From Platerodrilus igneus (taxonomy: Eukaryota; Arthropoda; Insecta; Coleoptera; Lycidae): 64,000 nucleotides of DNA. Below, one piece after another: positions 1-11,235 of the stretch; positions within the stretch are counted from its first letter, which is position 1; each line of letters opens with the position of its first letter. Location of the stretch: positions 757,001-821,000 of the forward strand of contig JARFIW010001339.1 in assembly GCA_036346225.1 (NCBI GenBank). Reading direction: 5' to 3'. A program made the position numbers and the translations under genes. Below the pieces are notes generated by a model, which worked only from the letters and a program-made list of their open reading frames with translations, did no database searches and was not told the DNA's origin.

Positions 1-1805
1 ACACCTAAAAAAAAAGTTTGTAAAATCACCAAAATTGTGGATAGTATGGGGGAAAATTAATATTTAGGATGAAAGCTTTCTTGCTAAGAAAGAAAGATGT
101 GTATGATCTTTAACAGTAGTCTGCGCGGAAAATTCTCGAAAATTTGTGTTATTGGTTGTAGGGTTAGAAAGTATCAATGAGAAGTATCCACATTCCATGT
201 ATGTTTCGTGTAGGGTGGAACTAATAGATTTTCATTAGAGAAATTGTTAGAAGAATAACCGCAAATGTAACAACTCCAATAAAAGAGATTCATATAAAGC
301 GAATTAAACACGATATTTTGTTGTACTTGTCTATTTACGTGTAAAAGCTGTCTATCATTTGCGTTTTTACTGTACACAATCTGCGGGTGCGATCGGAGTG
401 CTTTTTGTGGATCGATTTTAATCTATAAAAGGCAATATTTTTGTGGTACTTGAGTGTTTACATGGAAAATTCATCTTCCTGCTATCGTTTTTCTCGCCCA
501 ATTCCCGACGGTGTTCGCTTATTTTCGAAATTCTTCGGTTTCTCCTAAAATGTATAAGAAGATATATTGCTGTGCTTGCGCTCTGGCGGATTTACCCAAA
601 ATTTTTGTTTTCAAAGTAATCTTCGACTCTGTTCGTATGAAATCCTTCGGCTCTTGCTCTATATAGTATAGATAGCATTTTTCCTATCTAATTAGTATTC
701 GATGATGATAGAAACAGCCTACATAGGTTTAGTATTTGAGAATTAAAAATTGTTTAACGTATTAAATACAAATATTTAACTTAAATAAATGAAGATAAAT
801 TACGAAATTAAAAGCTTTGACTTTTTTTGTCGCAATATTTACTAGACGAAAATGACCTAATGCTTAGAGTTTAACTAGCAAACACATAGGAAATCTTACA
901 ATGGATTTTTTATCGGTTGCGTGAGTGCTTGATTATAGACTACATACGGATCTAGTTTGGTTAAGAAACATGCTAATAGGATTCGAGAAGCAATAGTATA
1001 TAACTATGCGACTAAAAAACTGATATCATCCATTAAAATAACTTTTATTGGAAGACGGGAAATTATACTTTCGAAATTCATCTATGTATTTGGTTTAACT
1101 TGCGGAATTACATTTAAGTTGTCGGAAAATACTGATGTCGGTATGCTGGAACAGGGTTTTGGCATGCCAATTGACTGACATGTAGAAATGGAACCTTTAC
1201 TACGGATTTGACGTGGCATGCTCAGGTCACACCGGGGGTGGGCGCCGTGGCTGAGGTGGACTGCACTCCTGGCGGTTGTCTACTTTGCTTAGATGTTTTC
1301 TAAAAAACCTTTAGTTAATTCTAAGAAGTACGCGTGCCGTAGCTTTTCTATATGCGCTTGCGCTTTTTCGGATTTACTTCCCATTTTAGTTTTTTCTCCT
1401 TCTCTAACTTCGTTCGTCTGCACTTAATCGCCGATACTGGAAACGTTAACTGTATCAAAGAAGAAAAACTTTTAGAGGGTTGTGACTTACCCAATCCAGT
1501 TACAGAATTTTTCTGCAATAACATATTCCTAGTTAAAACGGGCTACATTGCGGATTGCACCGACCAATTAAAAAACAATGGTAATTTTTTTTGTTAAAAA
1601 AAGATGTTTTTTTTAATAGCTACCTACGTTGGAGGGATCCCAAAATTTGTTTCTTCTAGGCATGGAGTAAAAGCTAAACTTCTATTCTTACTACAAAGCG
1701 AAAACAAAATGCAAGGAGTAAAATATACTATTACAAGAAAAGGTCTGGAAGGTTCAAGGTACTAATAAGAAGTATACAAACGCTATATGAATTTCCTACA
1801 TGGTG
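1..1805. other. Unrecognised flank left of element A
   Basis: No protein family is recognisable. The longest plausible reading frame is plus-strand 1352-1597 (81 codons, several cysteines), followed by weakly coding-looking sequence to 1805. A GC-rich patch lies at about 1205-1290. Since element A begins at 1806 with a GGTG target duplication, this stretch was contiguous with the sequence after 22924 before A inserted, so any gene here would continue there. It could be an older, eroded mobile element or a host gene fragment. I cannot tell which. Confidence 0.4.
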
Positions 1806-3622
1806 TGTTACAGGAGGAAAAGCTACTACGTATGTATTTTCCAGTAAAATTATAAAATGGGGGCGGCCTGTAAAACAAAAATTAAAGGGGGGTCACCGGC
1901 ACTAGCTAACGGAAGGTCGTGGATCATATAGAGTGTTAAAATTTAGCAAAAAGGGTTAAATTAATTTATAATACACTACAAAAAGATTAGCACTTACCTT
2001 TCATAAAATATTGAGGCTTAATGACAATTGCCAAGGGCGCCAGACAAGTCGAGAATGTCCAAATATTCGTACAAAACCTTGAGAGACTTGTCATCTCAAG
2101 GAGGACATTTGTTCCTTTTAATCAATTGCTCGCTTTTTTTCTACTTATGCAACTTCCATGATAAAGAAATTAAAAAAAAACTTTTGACTTAATCAACGGC
2201 AAACAAAACTATTTAATTCACAGAGCAATAAACGTGAACCTCTTACATTCATTGATTTTAATTTAGAAATTTAAGTGAATAGGTGACTATGGAATTTATG
2301 CAAATTTTGAGTACTTAAGTAGTTCTCAAACACTTGTATATGAACGAAAACTTATATTATAAATCTTACAGTAAATTAATCCTACGGTTTATGGCCAAAA
2401 CGTCCTAACAAACAAACAAATTAAAAATTGGTCATGCTACTTAACTATAAAAACTTACTAAAAATTGTCCATTGTTTGAGGGTTTGTCTTCCAACGTAGA
2501 ACAGCTCTTAAATTGGGGGAGAGAATCTCGCTTGTTGCTTCTGTTTATAATTTTTAAAGAATTGACTGGCACACGAACCCGGCAGAATCTTCTTGACAAT
2601 ATCACTTATTTGTGCGTCACACGCCTACAAGCTTTTTAATAGTTACCTTGTATCACTATAAATCCGCGGACATTATGGGCATAACCCTCGCGAACTGGAA
2701 AAGTATTACTTCTTTCCAATTTTTACTATTGTGATACGAAGTGAATTATTCTATCTGTGATGCCGGAGAACGCTACCCGCGAACTACGTTTCTCTCTACT
2801 TCTTGACCACAGACGGCGCCATTGGAAAAACTCTCTCTTTTGGCTAAAGCCTTAAGTTATATAGACTAATTCCTACCCTAATACTTATGTACGTCATTTT
2901 CTGTTATCCAATGACTGAACAGAACCTCCCATAAAACAAAATTTTAGAAACCAAATCCAAGCCCTTTTTAGATGAGAGTCACGGAAGCAATTATTTTCCC
3001 AAGGGTTTAAATTATATTGTACCTTTTACAAATTTCTTAATTATTGAAATGTGGAACATACCTATGGCGACAGTAGTCTGCCATTAACAAAAGACCGGCT
3101 AACCTACTTGAGCCGAAATGGATTTTAAATACAATGGATGTCTCCAGACTACTTAAAATTACTTGTAATATTTGAATAAATCAATTTGGAAATAGTTTTT
3201 GCTATTTATAATGTTTTGTTTTCTATAACCCGCTGTCAATCAACGAAAGTATTAAGAAGGTTAAGCTTTTCAAACTGAAAATTGCTTTCCTTTATTTACG
3301 CTAAAAGGTACTATTCCATTTTAACTTTGTCAGATTCGTCAATCTGTAACCGACCTAAACTTTAAGAGGTTTATTGTATTTGATTTACAAGGAAGGGTAG
3401 AGCTTTAAATTATGACCTGCCGCTGGAATTCCTAATAGTTTAGTAGCCTGAAGCTATTTGTAAAGCTGGTCTTTTATTATAAGGAAGCCTAACTAAAATG
3501 AGGTAATTTATTGTGGAATTTTTGTCTATAAATTATGCAAGTTACTGAATTTTAATTAATTGATCTGTTGAATTTTAATTAATTGATCTGTTTATTCGTT
3601 AACATTACAAAATAATGTTACA
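1806..3622 (-). repeat. Element A 3' LTR (complete)
   Basis: In element orientation it starts TGTAACATTATTTTG and ends CCTGTAACA. The purine tract AAAGGGAG directly precedes the TG in the minus strand (plus-strand 3623-3630), which fixes the U3 boundary. The part 1806-3238 matches 8918-10385 and the part 3234-3622 matches 22559-22924, so one 1.8-kb LTR explains what first looks like two repeats. U3 holds an internal duplication of about 22 bp near 3550-3590. A TATA-like CTATATAA (minus, 2864-2857) is the likely promoter. Confidence 0.88.
2857..2864 (-). promoter_or_regulatory. TATA-like box in A 3' LTR
   Basis: CTATATAA on the minus strand. The same octamer is conserved in the other LTR at 10011-10004. 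It is the only good TATA candidate in the LTR and would leave an R-U5 region of roughly 1 kb. Confidence 0.45.
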
Positions 3623-3845
3623 CTCCCTTTACAAAAGGAGATTTTTCCAAAAATCTTGTGTTAAGAGATTCACTCTTTCGCTCCTATTTACTAACTTATT
3701 CTTTTCTATGCTTATCCTTATCCTAACTAGTATTCTTAAAACTAAGTTTTTGTTTAAAAATTTTAACACTATAAGCGTCGTTTTCAAGTTTCTTAATTAT
3801 TATTATTAGGTTATTTTTATCAATATTAGGTTTTCATAACTATTT

Positions 3846-6540
3846 TTATTCGTCATATCCAACTGAATTTGCTTTTAAATCTTTAACATGCCAAACTCCT
3901 CTGGATTGACCTGTTTCATCGACTAATTCATAAGTGTTTCTTGAAACTTTTTCTGTTATGGTAAAGGGACCTACATATTTCGGTGTTAATTTGGCATTGA
4001 AATATTTTGATGCGTCTGAGAGTACAAAATTTTTCTTCCAGACTGTATCTCCTACTGAAAATACTACTTCTCGTCTACGTAAGTCATAGTTATGTTTTGA
4101 TTTATTATACGCTATTTCTAATTTCTTTGTTATTTCCTGGTATACTTTATTTAATTCTGGAATACGCTCTATTAGTTGTTTTCTTTCTGAAAATTGAACA
4201 TCAGTTAAGTTTTCTGAATCAGTTATTTCACCAAAAGAGGAACCATCTATTACCATTTCTCTAGTGAAATTTGCGAAATATGGTGACATGCCTATTACTT
4301 CATGAACTGCGGTACGAACAGCGCACGAAACCATGGGTAATATCTTGTCCCATACTCTCTGATTATCTGACACATAAGATGCCAACATTGTCATTAAAAC
4401 GCAGTTGACTCGTTCAACAGGATTTGCTTGTGTGTGATAATATGCATTAAAAATAATTTTGGATTTGTATTTATTCATTAAATTTTTAAATAAATGACTT
4501 CGAAATTGTACACCATCATCTACTAGAACATATTGTGGTGCTCCAAAAAGTAAAATTACAAACTCTTTTATCTTTTGAACTATGGAGGATGCAGTGGCAT
4601 GTCTTAACGGAAAATAAAGAGGAAATTTTATAAATGTATCAACTACGGATAAAATACATGTATGTCTTTTTGTAGTCCTAGGTAGTGGACCTACTAAATC
4701 CATGGATATCATTTGCCAAGGTTTTGAAATTATTGGATGTCTTGACATTTTTCCTGCTGGAAGTTTTTGTTTTGGTTTGTGTGAAATACAAATTTTACAT
4801 TGGTTTATATATCTTGCTACTTCTGCTCGTAATTTCGGCCAAAAATATTTCTGAGATATCCTTTCATAAGTTTTAAAAATTCCTAAATGACCAGCCGTCG
4901 GTTCATCATGAAAACGTTTTAAAATTTCTTTCCTTTGTGATTTTGGAATTACTTCTTTCCAGTTGTCTGTCTCTTCGGTTAAATTTGGAAATTTTTGTTT
5001 AACATGTTTAAATAATTTGTGGTCTATTACTTTCCAACGATTATATTTTATTGGATATTTTTCAACATTACTAATCATCTTTTTACACCAATTATCATAC
5101 TGAATATTTGATTCTTGAATTTCTTCTTTATTGTTTTTAGTATTTTGGTTTACAATTTTTGTGTCCGGTATTATTAGCGTAGAATTTTCAGAGTTGTTTT
5201 CATTTTTAATTTGTATAGTTTCAATTATTGGTACAGCCCTCGATAATGCATCTGGGACTACATTATCTTTGCCTTTTCTGTGAATTATGTCAAAGTTGTA
5301 TTGTTGTAATTTGATGGCCCATCTACACAGTCGACCATTTGGATTTTGTAAATTGTTTAACTAAATTAGAGAATGATGATCCGTTATGACAGTAAAATGT
5401 GTTCCTTCTATATATGGACGTAACTTTTCTATACTGAATAGAACTGCTAAACACTCCTTTTCTGTTACGGTAAATTTCCTTTCATTTTGAGTTAGAGATC
5501 TTGAAATATAACATATTACTTGTTCGTTTCCATCTATACTTTGCGTCAACACACCGGAAATTCCATAATCTGATGCGTCACACTGAATTGTAAATTCGTA
5601 TTCGTAATTTGGACAAGTTAATATTGGTACTGAAATTAGGCAATTTTTTATAGTGGAAAAGGCTGTCTCGCAACACTCTTCCCAAACAAATTTTCTATTT
5701 TTCCTTAACAATGCGGTCAATGGCGCTATAATAGTACTATATCCCTCGATAAATCGACGATACCAAGAAGCCATGCCGATTATTCGTCTTACTTCTTTTA
5801 CAGTTTTTGGTGTTGGTATTTCTAAAATAGCTTTTACTTTATCTGGGTCTACTGACAGACCGTTTTCATTTATTACGTACCCTAAATATTTTAGTTCACT
5901 CTTACAAAAGTGACATTTTTCCTTATATAAAGTCAGTCCTGCACGTGAAAGTCTGTTAAAAACTTTCTGTAATATTTCTAGGTGTTTGTCAAAAGAGTTT
6001 GTCAAAATTATGACGTCATCTAGGTAGCAAAATACAAAAGGTTCTAATTCTGGACCTAACACTTTATCTATCAATCTAGACCATGTACTGGGTGCATTTG
6101 AAAGACCCATAGGTAAACGTGTAAATTCAAATAACCCTCGATTAGGTATAGTGAACGCTGTATATTTATAAGAACCTTTATCTAGTGGAATTTTAAAATA
6201 AGCGGATTTAATGTCTAAAGTTGTAATAAATTTCGCGTCGCGCAATTTATCGAATATGGAGGAGACGTACGGAATTGGATACGCGTCCTTTTTTGTTACT
6301 TTGTTTAATTTTCTGAAATCTACTACAAAACGATAAGAATTGTCTTTTTTCTTCACTAAAAGAATTGGATTTGACCATGAACTGTTGCTTTTTTGAACTA
6401 CTCCTAATTGTAATAATTTATCTAACTCGTTATCTATATGTCTTTGCATTGTAGGTGAAACTGGATAGTATCTTTGCTTAATTGGTTCGCTATTAACTTT
6501 AATTTTATGATATACTAAATCGGTACGGCCTAGTTCAGGT
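3846..6540 (-). pseudogene. Element A pol: reverse transcriptase, RNase H, integrase
   Basis: Copies retroviral RNA into DNA and integrates it. RT motifs are clear: DIKSAYFKIPLD, LPMGLSNAPSTW and the catalytic box CYLDD. RNase H follows (QCDASDYGISGVL, then TDHH). Integrase from about 5080 has the H-H-C-C zinc module ending CKIC, then D, D and E of the core (MDLVGPLP, LVDDGVQF, NPVERVN) and a GPF module near the C terminus. The whole stretch is one frame with a single TAG at 5363-5361, where Gypsy proteins usually have tryptophan (inferred TGG to TAG). Upstream, the join to the protease frame is lost by one base in a T6 run near 6545. No chromodomain is seen. The reading ends at 3846, 224 bp from the LTR. 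A decayed but recent-looking copy. Confidence 0.93.
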
Positions 6541-7134
6541 AAATCAAAAAATATTTTTCAATACTGGTATCTAACAGTTTTCTTTGTGCTACTGTTAAAT
6601 CTAATGTCGAATGTAAAATCGGTTCTTTCTTTTCGATAGTATCTAATTTTGCAAAGGTGTATTCGCCTTTAAAAATGTCTGGTATTATTCCTATATTTTT
6701 CCAAAAATCTATTCCTAAAACTAAAGTATGCTGAACATCTGGTACTATCAAAACGTCTAAAACCACTAAACGTTGTTTTAATCTAATGGGCAACGTAACT
6801 GTTCTCAAAACTTTTAAAATTTGACCATTTGCCAATTGACATTCTTCTTCTTTCCTTTTTAATTTTAAACCTAATTTTGATAAAAATTCCCAAGTGTTTT
6901 CTCCTAAAATTGTATTTGTTGCTCCTGAATCCAATAAAGCTAACATTTTTGTTCCTAAAATATCTACACTTACATAAGGACGTTCGTCATTTTTAGACTG
7001 TTCTATTACATAATCTAACATAACCTTATTTTTTTGAAATTTTTCTTCTTTATCATAAATCATATTTTGAACATGTTTCGTCGAATTATAAAATGTGCGG
7101 GACACTATACGACTATCTAATGCCCCTTCCTTTA
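6530..7134 (-). CDS. Element A protease (start of pol)
   Basis: Retropepsin-type aspartic protease that would cut Gag and Gag-Pol. The active-site motif is LLDSGATNTILG, and a later hydrophobic ILGIDFW-like segment (LVLGIDFWKNIG) fits the family flap/helix region. The frame has no ATG near its beginning and is open back to the gag stop, in the -1 frame relative to gag. This fits expression by frameshifting at the TTTAAAC heptamer (7141-7135) rather than by its own start. Length, about 190 codons to the frame break, suits protease plus the linker to RT. The C-terminal residues after the T6 run are out of frame with RT. Confidence 0.88.
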
Positions 7135-8619
7135 GTTTAAATTATTTCTATATTTTTGACAACGCGGACAACGGTTCAACGTAACATTGTCAGTGCCACA
7201 TTTATAACAATAGTTCGTTCGTCTTATCTGTCTACAATCGATCTGAAAATGTCCTAACTGGTGACAATTCCAACACGTCGGTGCACGTTTTTTTACATAA
7301 TTGTTTGAATTAACATTTTGTATTACTGAAATCTGGTTTCTATTTGAAGACCTACTCTGTGAAACGTTAACGTCTGTGTACGCCAAGTCAGTTTCTAAAG
7401 TATTCGTTTTTCGAGTTGGTGGGATAAAATTTTCTATTGATATTTTATGTTCCTCCAATTTTTTCCCTAACTTTATTAGTTCTCGTATGGAAGTTATTTC
7501 GACTAAACTCAATTGTGACTGGTAAAAGGGTAACATGTTTTTTTGTAATATTTTCAGTTGTGTTGTCAAAGTGAGTGGTTCTGATAATCTAGCAAACATA
7601 TTTATCATTACTGCTGCGTAAAGTCCTATACTTTCATTTTCTCCTTGCGTTCTCGCTTTAATTTCTGTCATTAATTTTTCATTATAATCGGGTGGTAAAA
7701 ATTCGTCTTTTAATGCCTCTTTTAGTTCGGTCCAATTATTTATTAAACATTTATTTGCCCGATACCATATTAGTGCTTTATGTGCAAAAAGATCACATGC
7801 TTCTGCAAAAAGTTGCGAGTCTGATATATTTCTAGCAATTTTTAATTCTTCGACCCGTTCTAAAAATGCGTTTACCGAAGTATCGCCATGAAATGTTATT
7901 TCCCATTTTGCAACTGGAGTAACCTTATAAACTACAGAACTATTATGAGATAAATTTTTATTATTATTTTAAAAAGATTTATTTATATTGTGGTTGTGCT
8001 CGTCTTCGGCCCTAGTTTTTTCTTGTTTTGTTGTGGATGATGCTAAGTCTAGTTTTTTGTCAAATTCGATCAAGTCTACGTTATTTATGTCAAATATTTC
8101 TGACGTTTTCTCTCGTTCTAGTTCGTCTAAAATTGGTTTATTCTCTTTGGAAACAAGTTGTGTTTTTGTCTTTAAAATGTCATTTCCTACTTTACGAAAA
8201 GATTCAATTAAATGTCCTAACTCTGATTGTAAATTATTCCTAATTTTTTCATCATTATCGTCATCTGGTAAACTTCTGGAAAGTCTAGAATAACAATATG
8301 CAATCTTTGTTTCTATTCTTACTTTATTACTATCATAATTTAAAACATTTAAATCTGAAATTTGTTCATGTAAAAGCGTTAAAACATTTTTAACAACTGT
8401 CACGTCTTCTGTAAAATCAAATGGGTAGTCAAAATCTTCATCTGGTTCAGTTTCTAGTCTAATCGCTTTTCGTAAAGTTTTTCTTAAATCAGTTACTGTC
8501 ATATTTTTCGTGTTTATTCCTCGTACAGTTATTTCATAAATTAGTTCATCTTTTAATAACCTGTCAACACTGAATGTAAATTCCATCTTTGAATTAAAGA
8601 ACGTGTACAATGCTGTCAT
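7132..8619 (-). pseudogene. Element A gag, one in-frame stop
   Basis: Structural polyprotein: RNA binding and particle assembly. The first 216 codons (8619-7972) are acidic in the middle and resemble the N-terminal part of insect Gypsy Gag. After a TAA at 7971-7969 the same frame stays open to 7132 with a capsid-like segment and, near the C terminus, a zinc knuckle CWNCHQLGHFQIDC (CX2CX4HX4C). A second partial Cys cluster (CYKCG...CPRC) lacks the histidine. The stop lies in an A/T-rich run, so it may be a point mutation. Whether two Gag products were ever made is not decidable here. The ATG at 8619 is the first in frame and sits about 300 bp from the 5' LTR, as expected for a Gypsy leader. 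Confidence 0.88.
7135..7141 (-). promoter_or_regulatory. -1 ribosomal frameshift site, gag to pol
   Basis: The minus strand reads T TTA AAC in the gag frame, directly followed by the gag stop TAA. This is the canonical X XXY YYZ heptamer. A -1 slip continues in an open frame into protease with no stop. Eight bases on, GGGGCA (7126-7121) can pair with TGTCCC (7104-7099) with one G-U pair and a 16-base loop, giving the expected stimulatory stem-loop. Confidence 0.75.
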
Positions 8620-8789
8620 AAAACTTTCTTTTTTTAAAAAGTAAAAATAATATATCTCAAAAAATTTCCTTACAATTATTTCACACTCGAATTTTTTCTT
8701 CTTTCTTTTTCAAATGCCACATATATTTTTGAAAAGTTGTAGTTTATATAAAATTGATAATGAAGTAAGCAAATAAAAAAAAATTTTAA

Positions 8790-8917
8790 TACTTCAAAAA
8801 ACAATACCCAAGGTAGTTGGGCGTCAAGAATTTTGTTACATAAGTAATCCCAAAGACGTTGGGCGTCAAGAATTTTGTTACATAAGTAATCCCAAGGACG
8901 TTGGGCGTCAAGAATTT
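8790..8917 (-). repeat. Leader array: three primer-site-like 45-bp units
   Basis: Three tandem units, each containing TTGACGCCCAACG (minus) next to TGTAACA, the same heptamer that ends the LTR. They occupy the place of the primer-binding site between the 5' LTR and gag. The expected TGGCGCCC start has decayed to TTGACGCCC. On the plus strand the units read GTTGGGCGTCAAGAATTTTG with a TTACATAAGTAAT spacer. Confidence 0.8.
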
Positions 8918-10385
8918 TGTTACAGGCGGAAAAGCTACTACGTATGTATTTTCCAGTAAAATTATAAAATGAGAGCGGCCTGTAAAACAAAAATTAAAGG
9001 GGGTCACCGGCAGTAGCTAGCGGAAGGTCGTGGATCATATAGAGGGTTAAAATTTAAAGAAAAGGGTTAAATTAATTTATAATACACTACAAAAGGATTG
9101 GCACTTACCTTTCATAAAATATTGTGGCTTAATGACAATTGCCAAGGGCGCCAGACAAGTCGAGAATGTCCAAATGTTCGTACAAAATCTTGAGAGACTT
9201 GTCATCCCAAGGAGAACAATTGTTCTTTTTAATCAATTCTTTGCTTTTTTCCATGATAAAGAAATTAAAAAAAGACTATTGACTTAATCAACGGCAAACA
9301 AAGCTATTTAATTCACAGAGCAATAAACGTGAACCTCTTACATTCATTGATTTTAATTTAGAAATTTAAGTGAATAGGTGACTATGGAATTTATGCAAAT
9401 TTTGAGTACATAAGTAGTTCTCAAACACTTGTATATGAACGAAAACTTATATTATAAATCTTACAGTAAATTAATCCTACAGTTTATGGCCAAAACGTCC
9501 TAACAAACAAACTAATTAAAAATTGGTCATGCTACTTAACTATAAAAACCTACTAAAAATTGTCCATTGTTTGAGAGTTTGTCTTCCAACGTAGAACAGC
9601 TCTTAATTTGGGGGAGAGAATCTCGCTTGTTGCTTCTGTTTATAATTTTTAAAGAATTGACTGGCACACGAACCCGGCAGAATCTTCTTGACAATATCAC
9701 TTACTTGTGCGTCACACGCCTACAAGCTTTTTAATAGTTACCTTGTATCACTATAAATCCGCAGACATTATGGGCATGACCCTCGCGAACTGGAAAAGTA
9801 TCACTTCTTTCCAATTTTTACTATTGTGATACGAAGTGAATTATTCTATCTGTGATGCCGGAGAACTACGTTTCTCTCCACTTCTTGACCACGGACGGTC
9901 CCATTGAAAGAACTCTCTTTTTTGGCTAAACTACGTTTCTTTTTACTTCTTGACCACGGACGGCCCTATTGAAAGAACTCTCTTTTTTGGCTAAAGCCTT
10001 AAGTTATATAGACTAATTCCTACCCTAATAATTATGTACGTCATTTTCTGCTATCCAATGACTGAACAGAACCTCCCACAAAACAAGATTTCAGAAAACA
10101 AATCCAACCCCTTTTTAGATTAAAGTCACGGAAGCAATTATTTTCCCAAGGGTTTAAATTATATCGTACCTTCTACGAATTTCTTAATTATTGAAATGTG
10201 GAACATACCTATGGCGACAGTAGTCTACCATTAACAAAAGATCGGCTAACCTACTTGAGCCGAAATAGATTTTAAATACAATGGATGTCTCCAGATTACT
10301 TAAAATTACTTGTAATATTTGAATAAATCAAATTGGAAATAGTTTTCGCTATTTATAATGTTTCGTTTTCTATAACCCGCTGTCA
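8918..10385 (-). repeat. Element A 5' LTR, R-U5 side and part of U3
   Basis: Matches 1806-3238 at high identity. It begins on the plus strand with TGTTACAGGCGG and stops at TGTCA (10381-10385), where element B sequence starts. A tandem duplication of about 66 bp (about 9866-9997, around the TTGACCACGGACGG motif) is present in this LTR only. The missing U3 end is found at 22559-22924. Confidence 0.88.
10004..10011 (-). promoter_or_regulatory. TATA-like box in A 5' LTR
   Basis: CTATATAA on the minus strand, conserved in the partner LTR at 2864-2857. Confidence 0.45.
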
Positions 10386-11235
10386 ACTCGATATTATGTT
10401 TTACTGTGTTGGTGAATGTAAATGGTATTCCTTCGCAATGGAATATGTCACGGTATTCGAAACATAAGTTTTTAATTGCTCTTTCTTCTTCTTGATTAAT
10501 ATCGGTGTTAAAGCGGATGTTAGTTAAATTTTCTCTTAACATTTCGTCATGTTCTATTGGGTTGTAATTATTTTCTAAATTCTCGTCTATTTCCATTTCG
10601 TTAAAATTTAGTTCTTCTACGTTAATTGGGTCTGTCAATGATAATTCTACGGGATAGTCGTTTGAATTTAATATTGTTGTGGTTGCATAATTATCTTTTA
10701 TTTGCACTAAGGCGGTTGGGGTTTCTACTCCTTGCTGAAATGTCATATGATTTATTATTCCTAAATTTTTGTTAGATTTTACTGGGATTTTTATTTTTCT
10801 TTCCGTTCGGGGTTCTATAGTGTATTTTTGTTCAATTTGTGTGTTTTGAAATTTAATTGGGATTTTTCCGTATTTTGTCCTTAATAAGCGATTTTTAATG
10901 TCAATGTTGGCTCCTAATTTTCTTAGAAGGTCCATTCCGATTAATCCGTCATATTTGTCGTTAAATTCGAATACACAAAATTTATGTTTCATTTTAACAT
11001 TAAATGTTCTCGGTAAGGGTATATTTGCTACGAATTGGTGAAGTGTCGTTTGATGAGCTGTTTTAATTTTAAATGGTTCTTTTTCTACATAATCTAAATA
11101 ATGTTTTTGTACGGTTCTGGGGCTAATTAATGTTTTCGATGATCCAGTGTCGATTAATAGTTTGAATTTGGCGTGGGGTATTTCTATGTATGGTAATACT
11201 AAGTGATTTATATTATTTAAGTTTATTAAGTTTGG
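10386..11235 (-). pseudogene. Element B protease and RT linker (truncated)
   Basis: Aspartic protease of a Gypsy Pol. The active site is LLIDTGSSKTLIS (minus, near 11140), followed by the LIGMDLL segment around 10940. The frame overlaps the gag end in the -1 frame, so it was probably expressed by frameshifting, though no clean slippery heptamer is visible. It continues about 280 codons through a linker containing NTVKHNIEL, which in this family precedes RT, and is then fused by the truncation to LTR sequence of element A (the last roughly 26 codons of the open frame, 10385-10306, are LTR translation). Catalytic RT motifs are absent. Confidence 0.85.

Larger units (their letters stand above)
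1806..10385 (-). mobile_element. Element A: Ty3/Gypsy provirus (main body)
   Basis: On the minus strand the order is 5' LTR (right), leader, gag, protease, RT/RNase H, integrase, polypurine tract, 3' LTR (left). The 3' LTR is complete at 1806-3622. The 5' LTR is 8918-10385 here and finishes at 22559-22924 beyond a nested insertion. The 4-bp repeat GGTG at 1802-1805 and 22925-22928 is the target duplication. Coding capacity is nearly full length but carries an in-frame stop in gag, a one-base shift in a T6 run between protease and RT, and a TAG at the RNase H end. No envelope gene is visible between integrase and the 3' LTR. LTRs differ by many substitutions and small indels, so the insertion is not recent. 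Confidence 0.9.

Noticed and set aside
3615..3809. Plus-strand 64-codon ORF, hydrophobic
   Set aside because: It lies across the LTR edge and polypurine tract of element A on the opposite strand. No envelope-like feature.
8676..8990. ORF with threefold repeated peptide KILDAQ
   Set aside because: It is translation of the tandem primer-site units in the leader of element A, not a protein gene.
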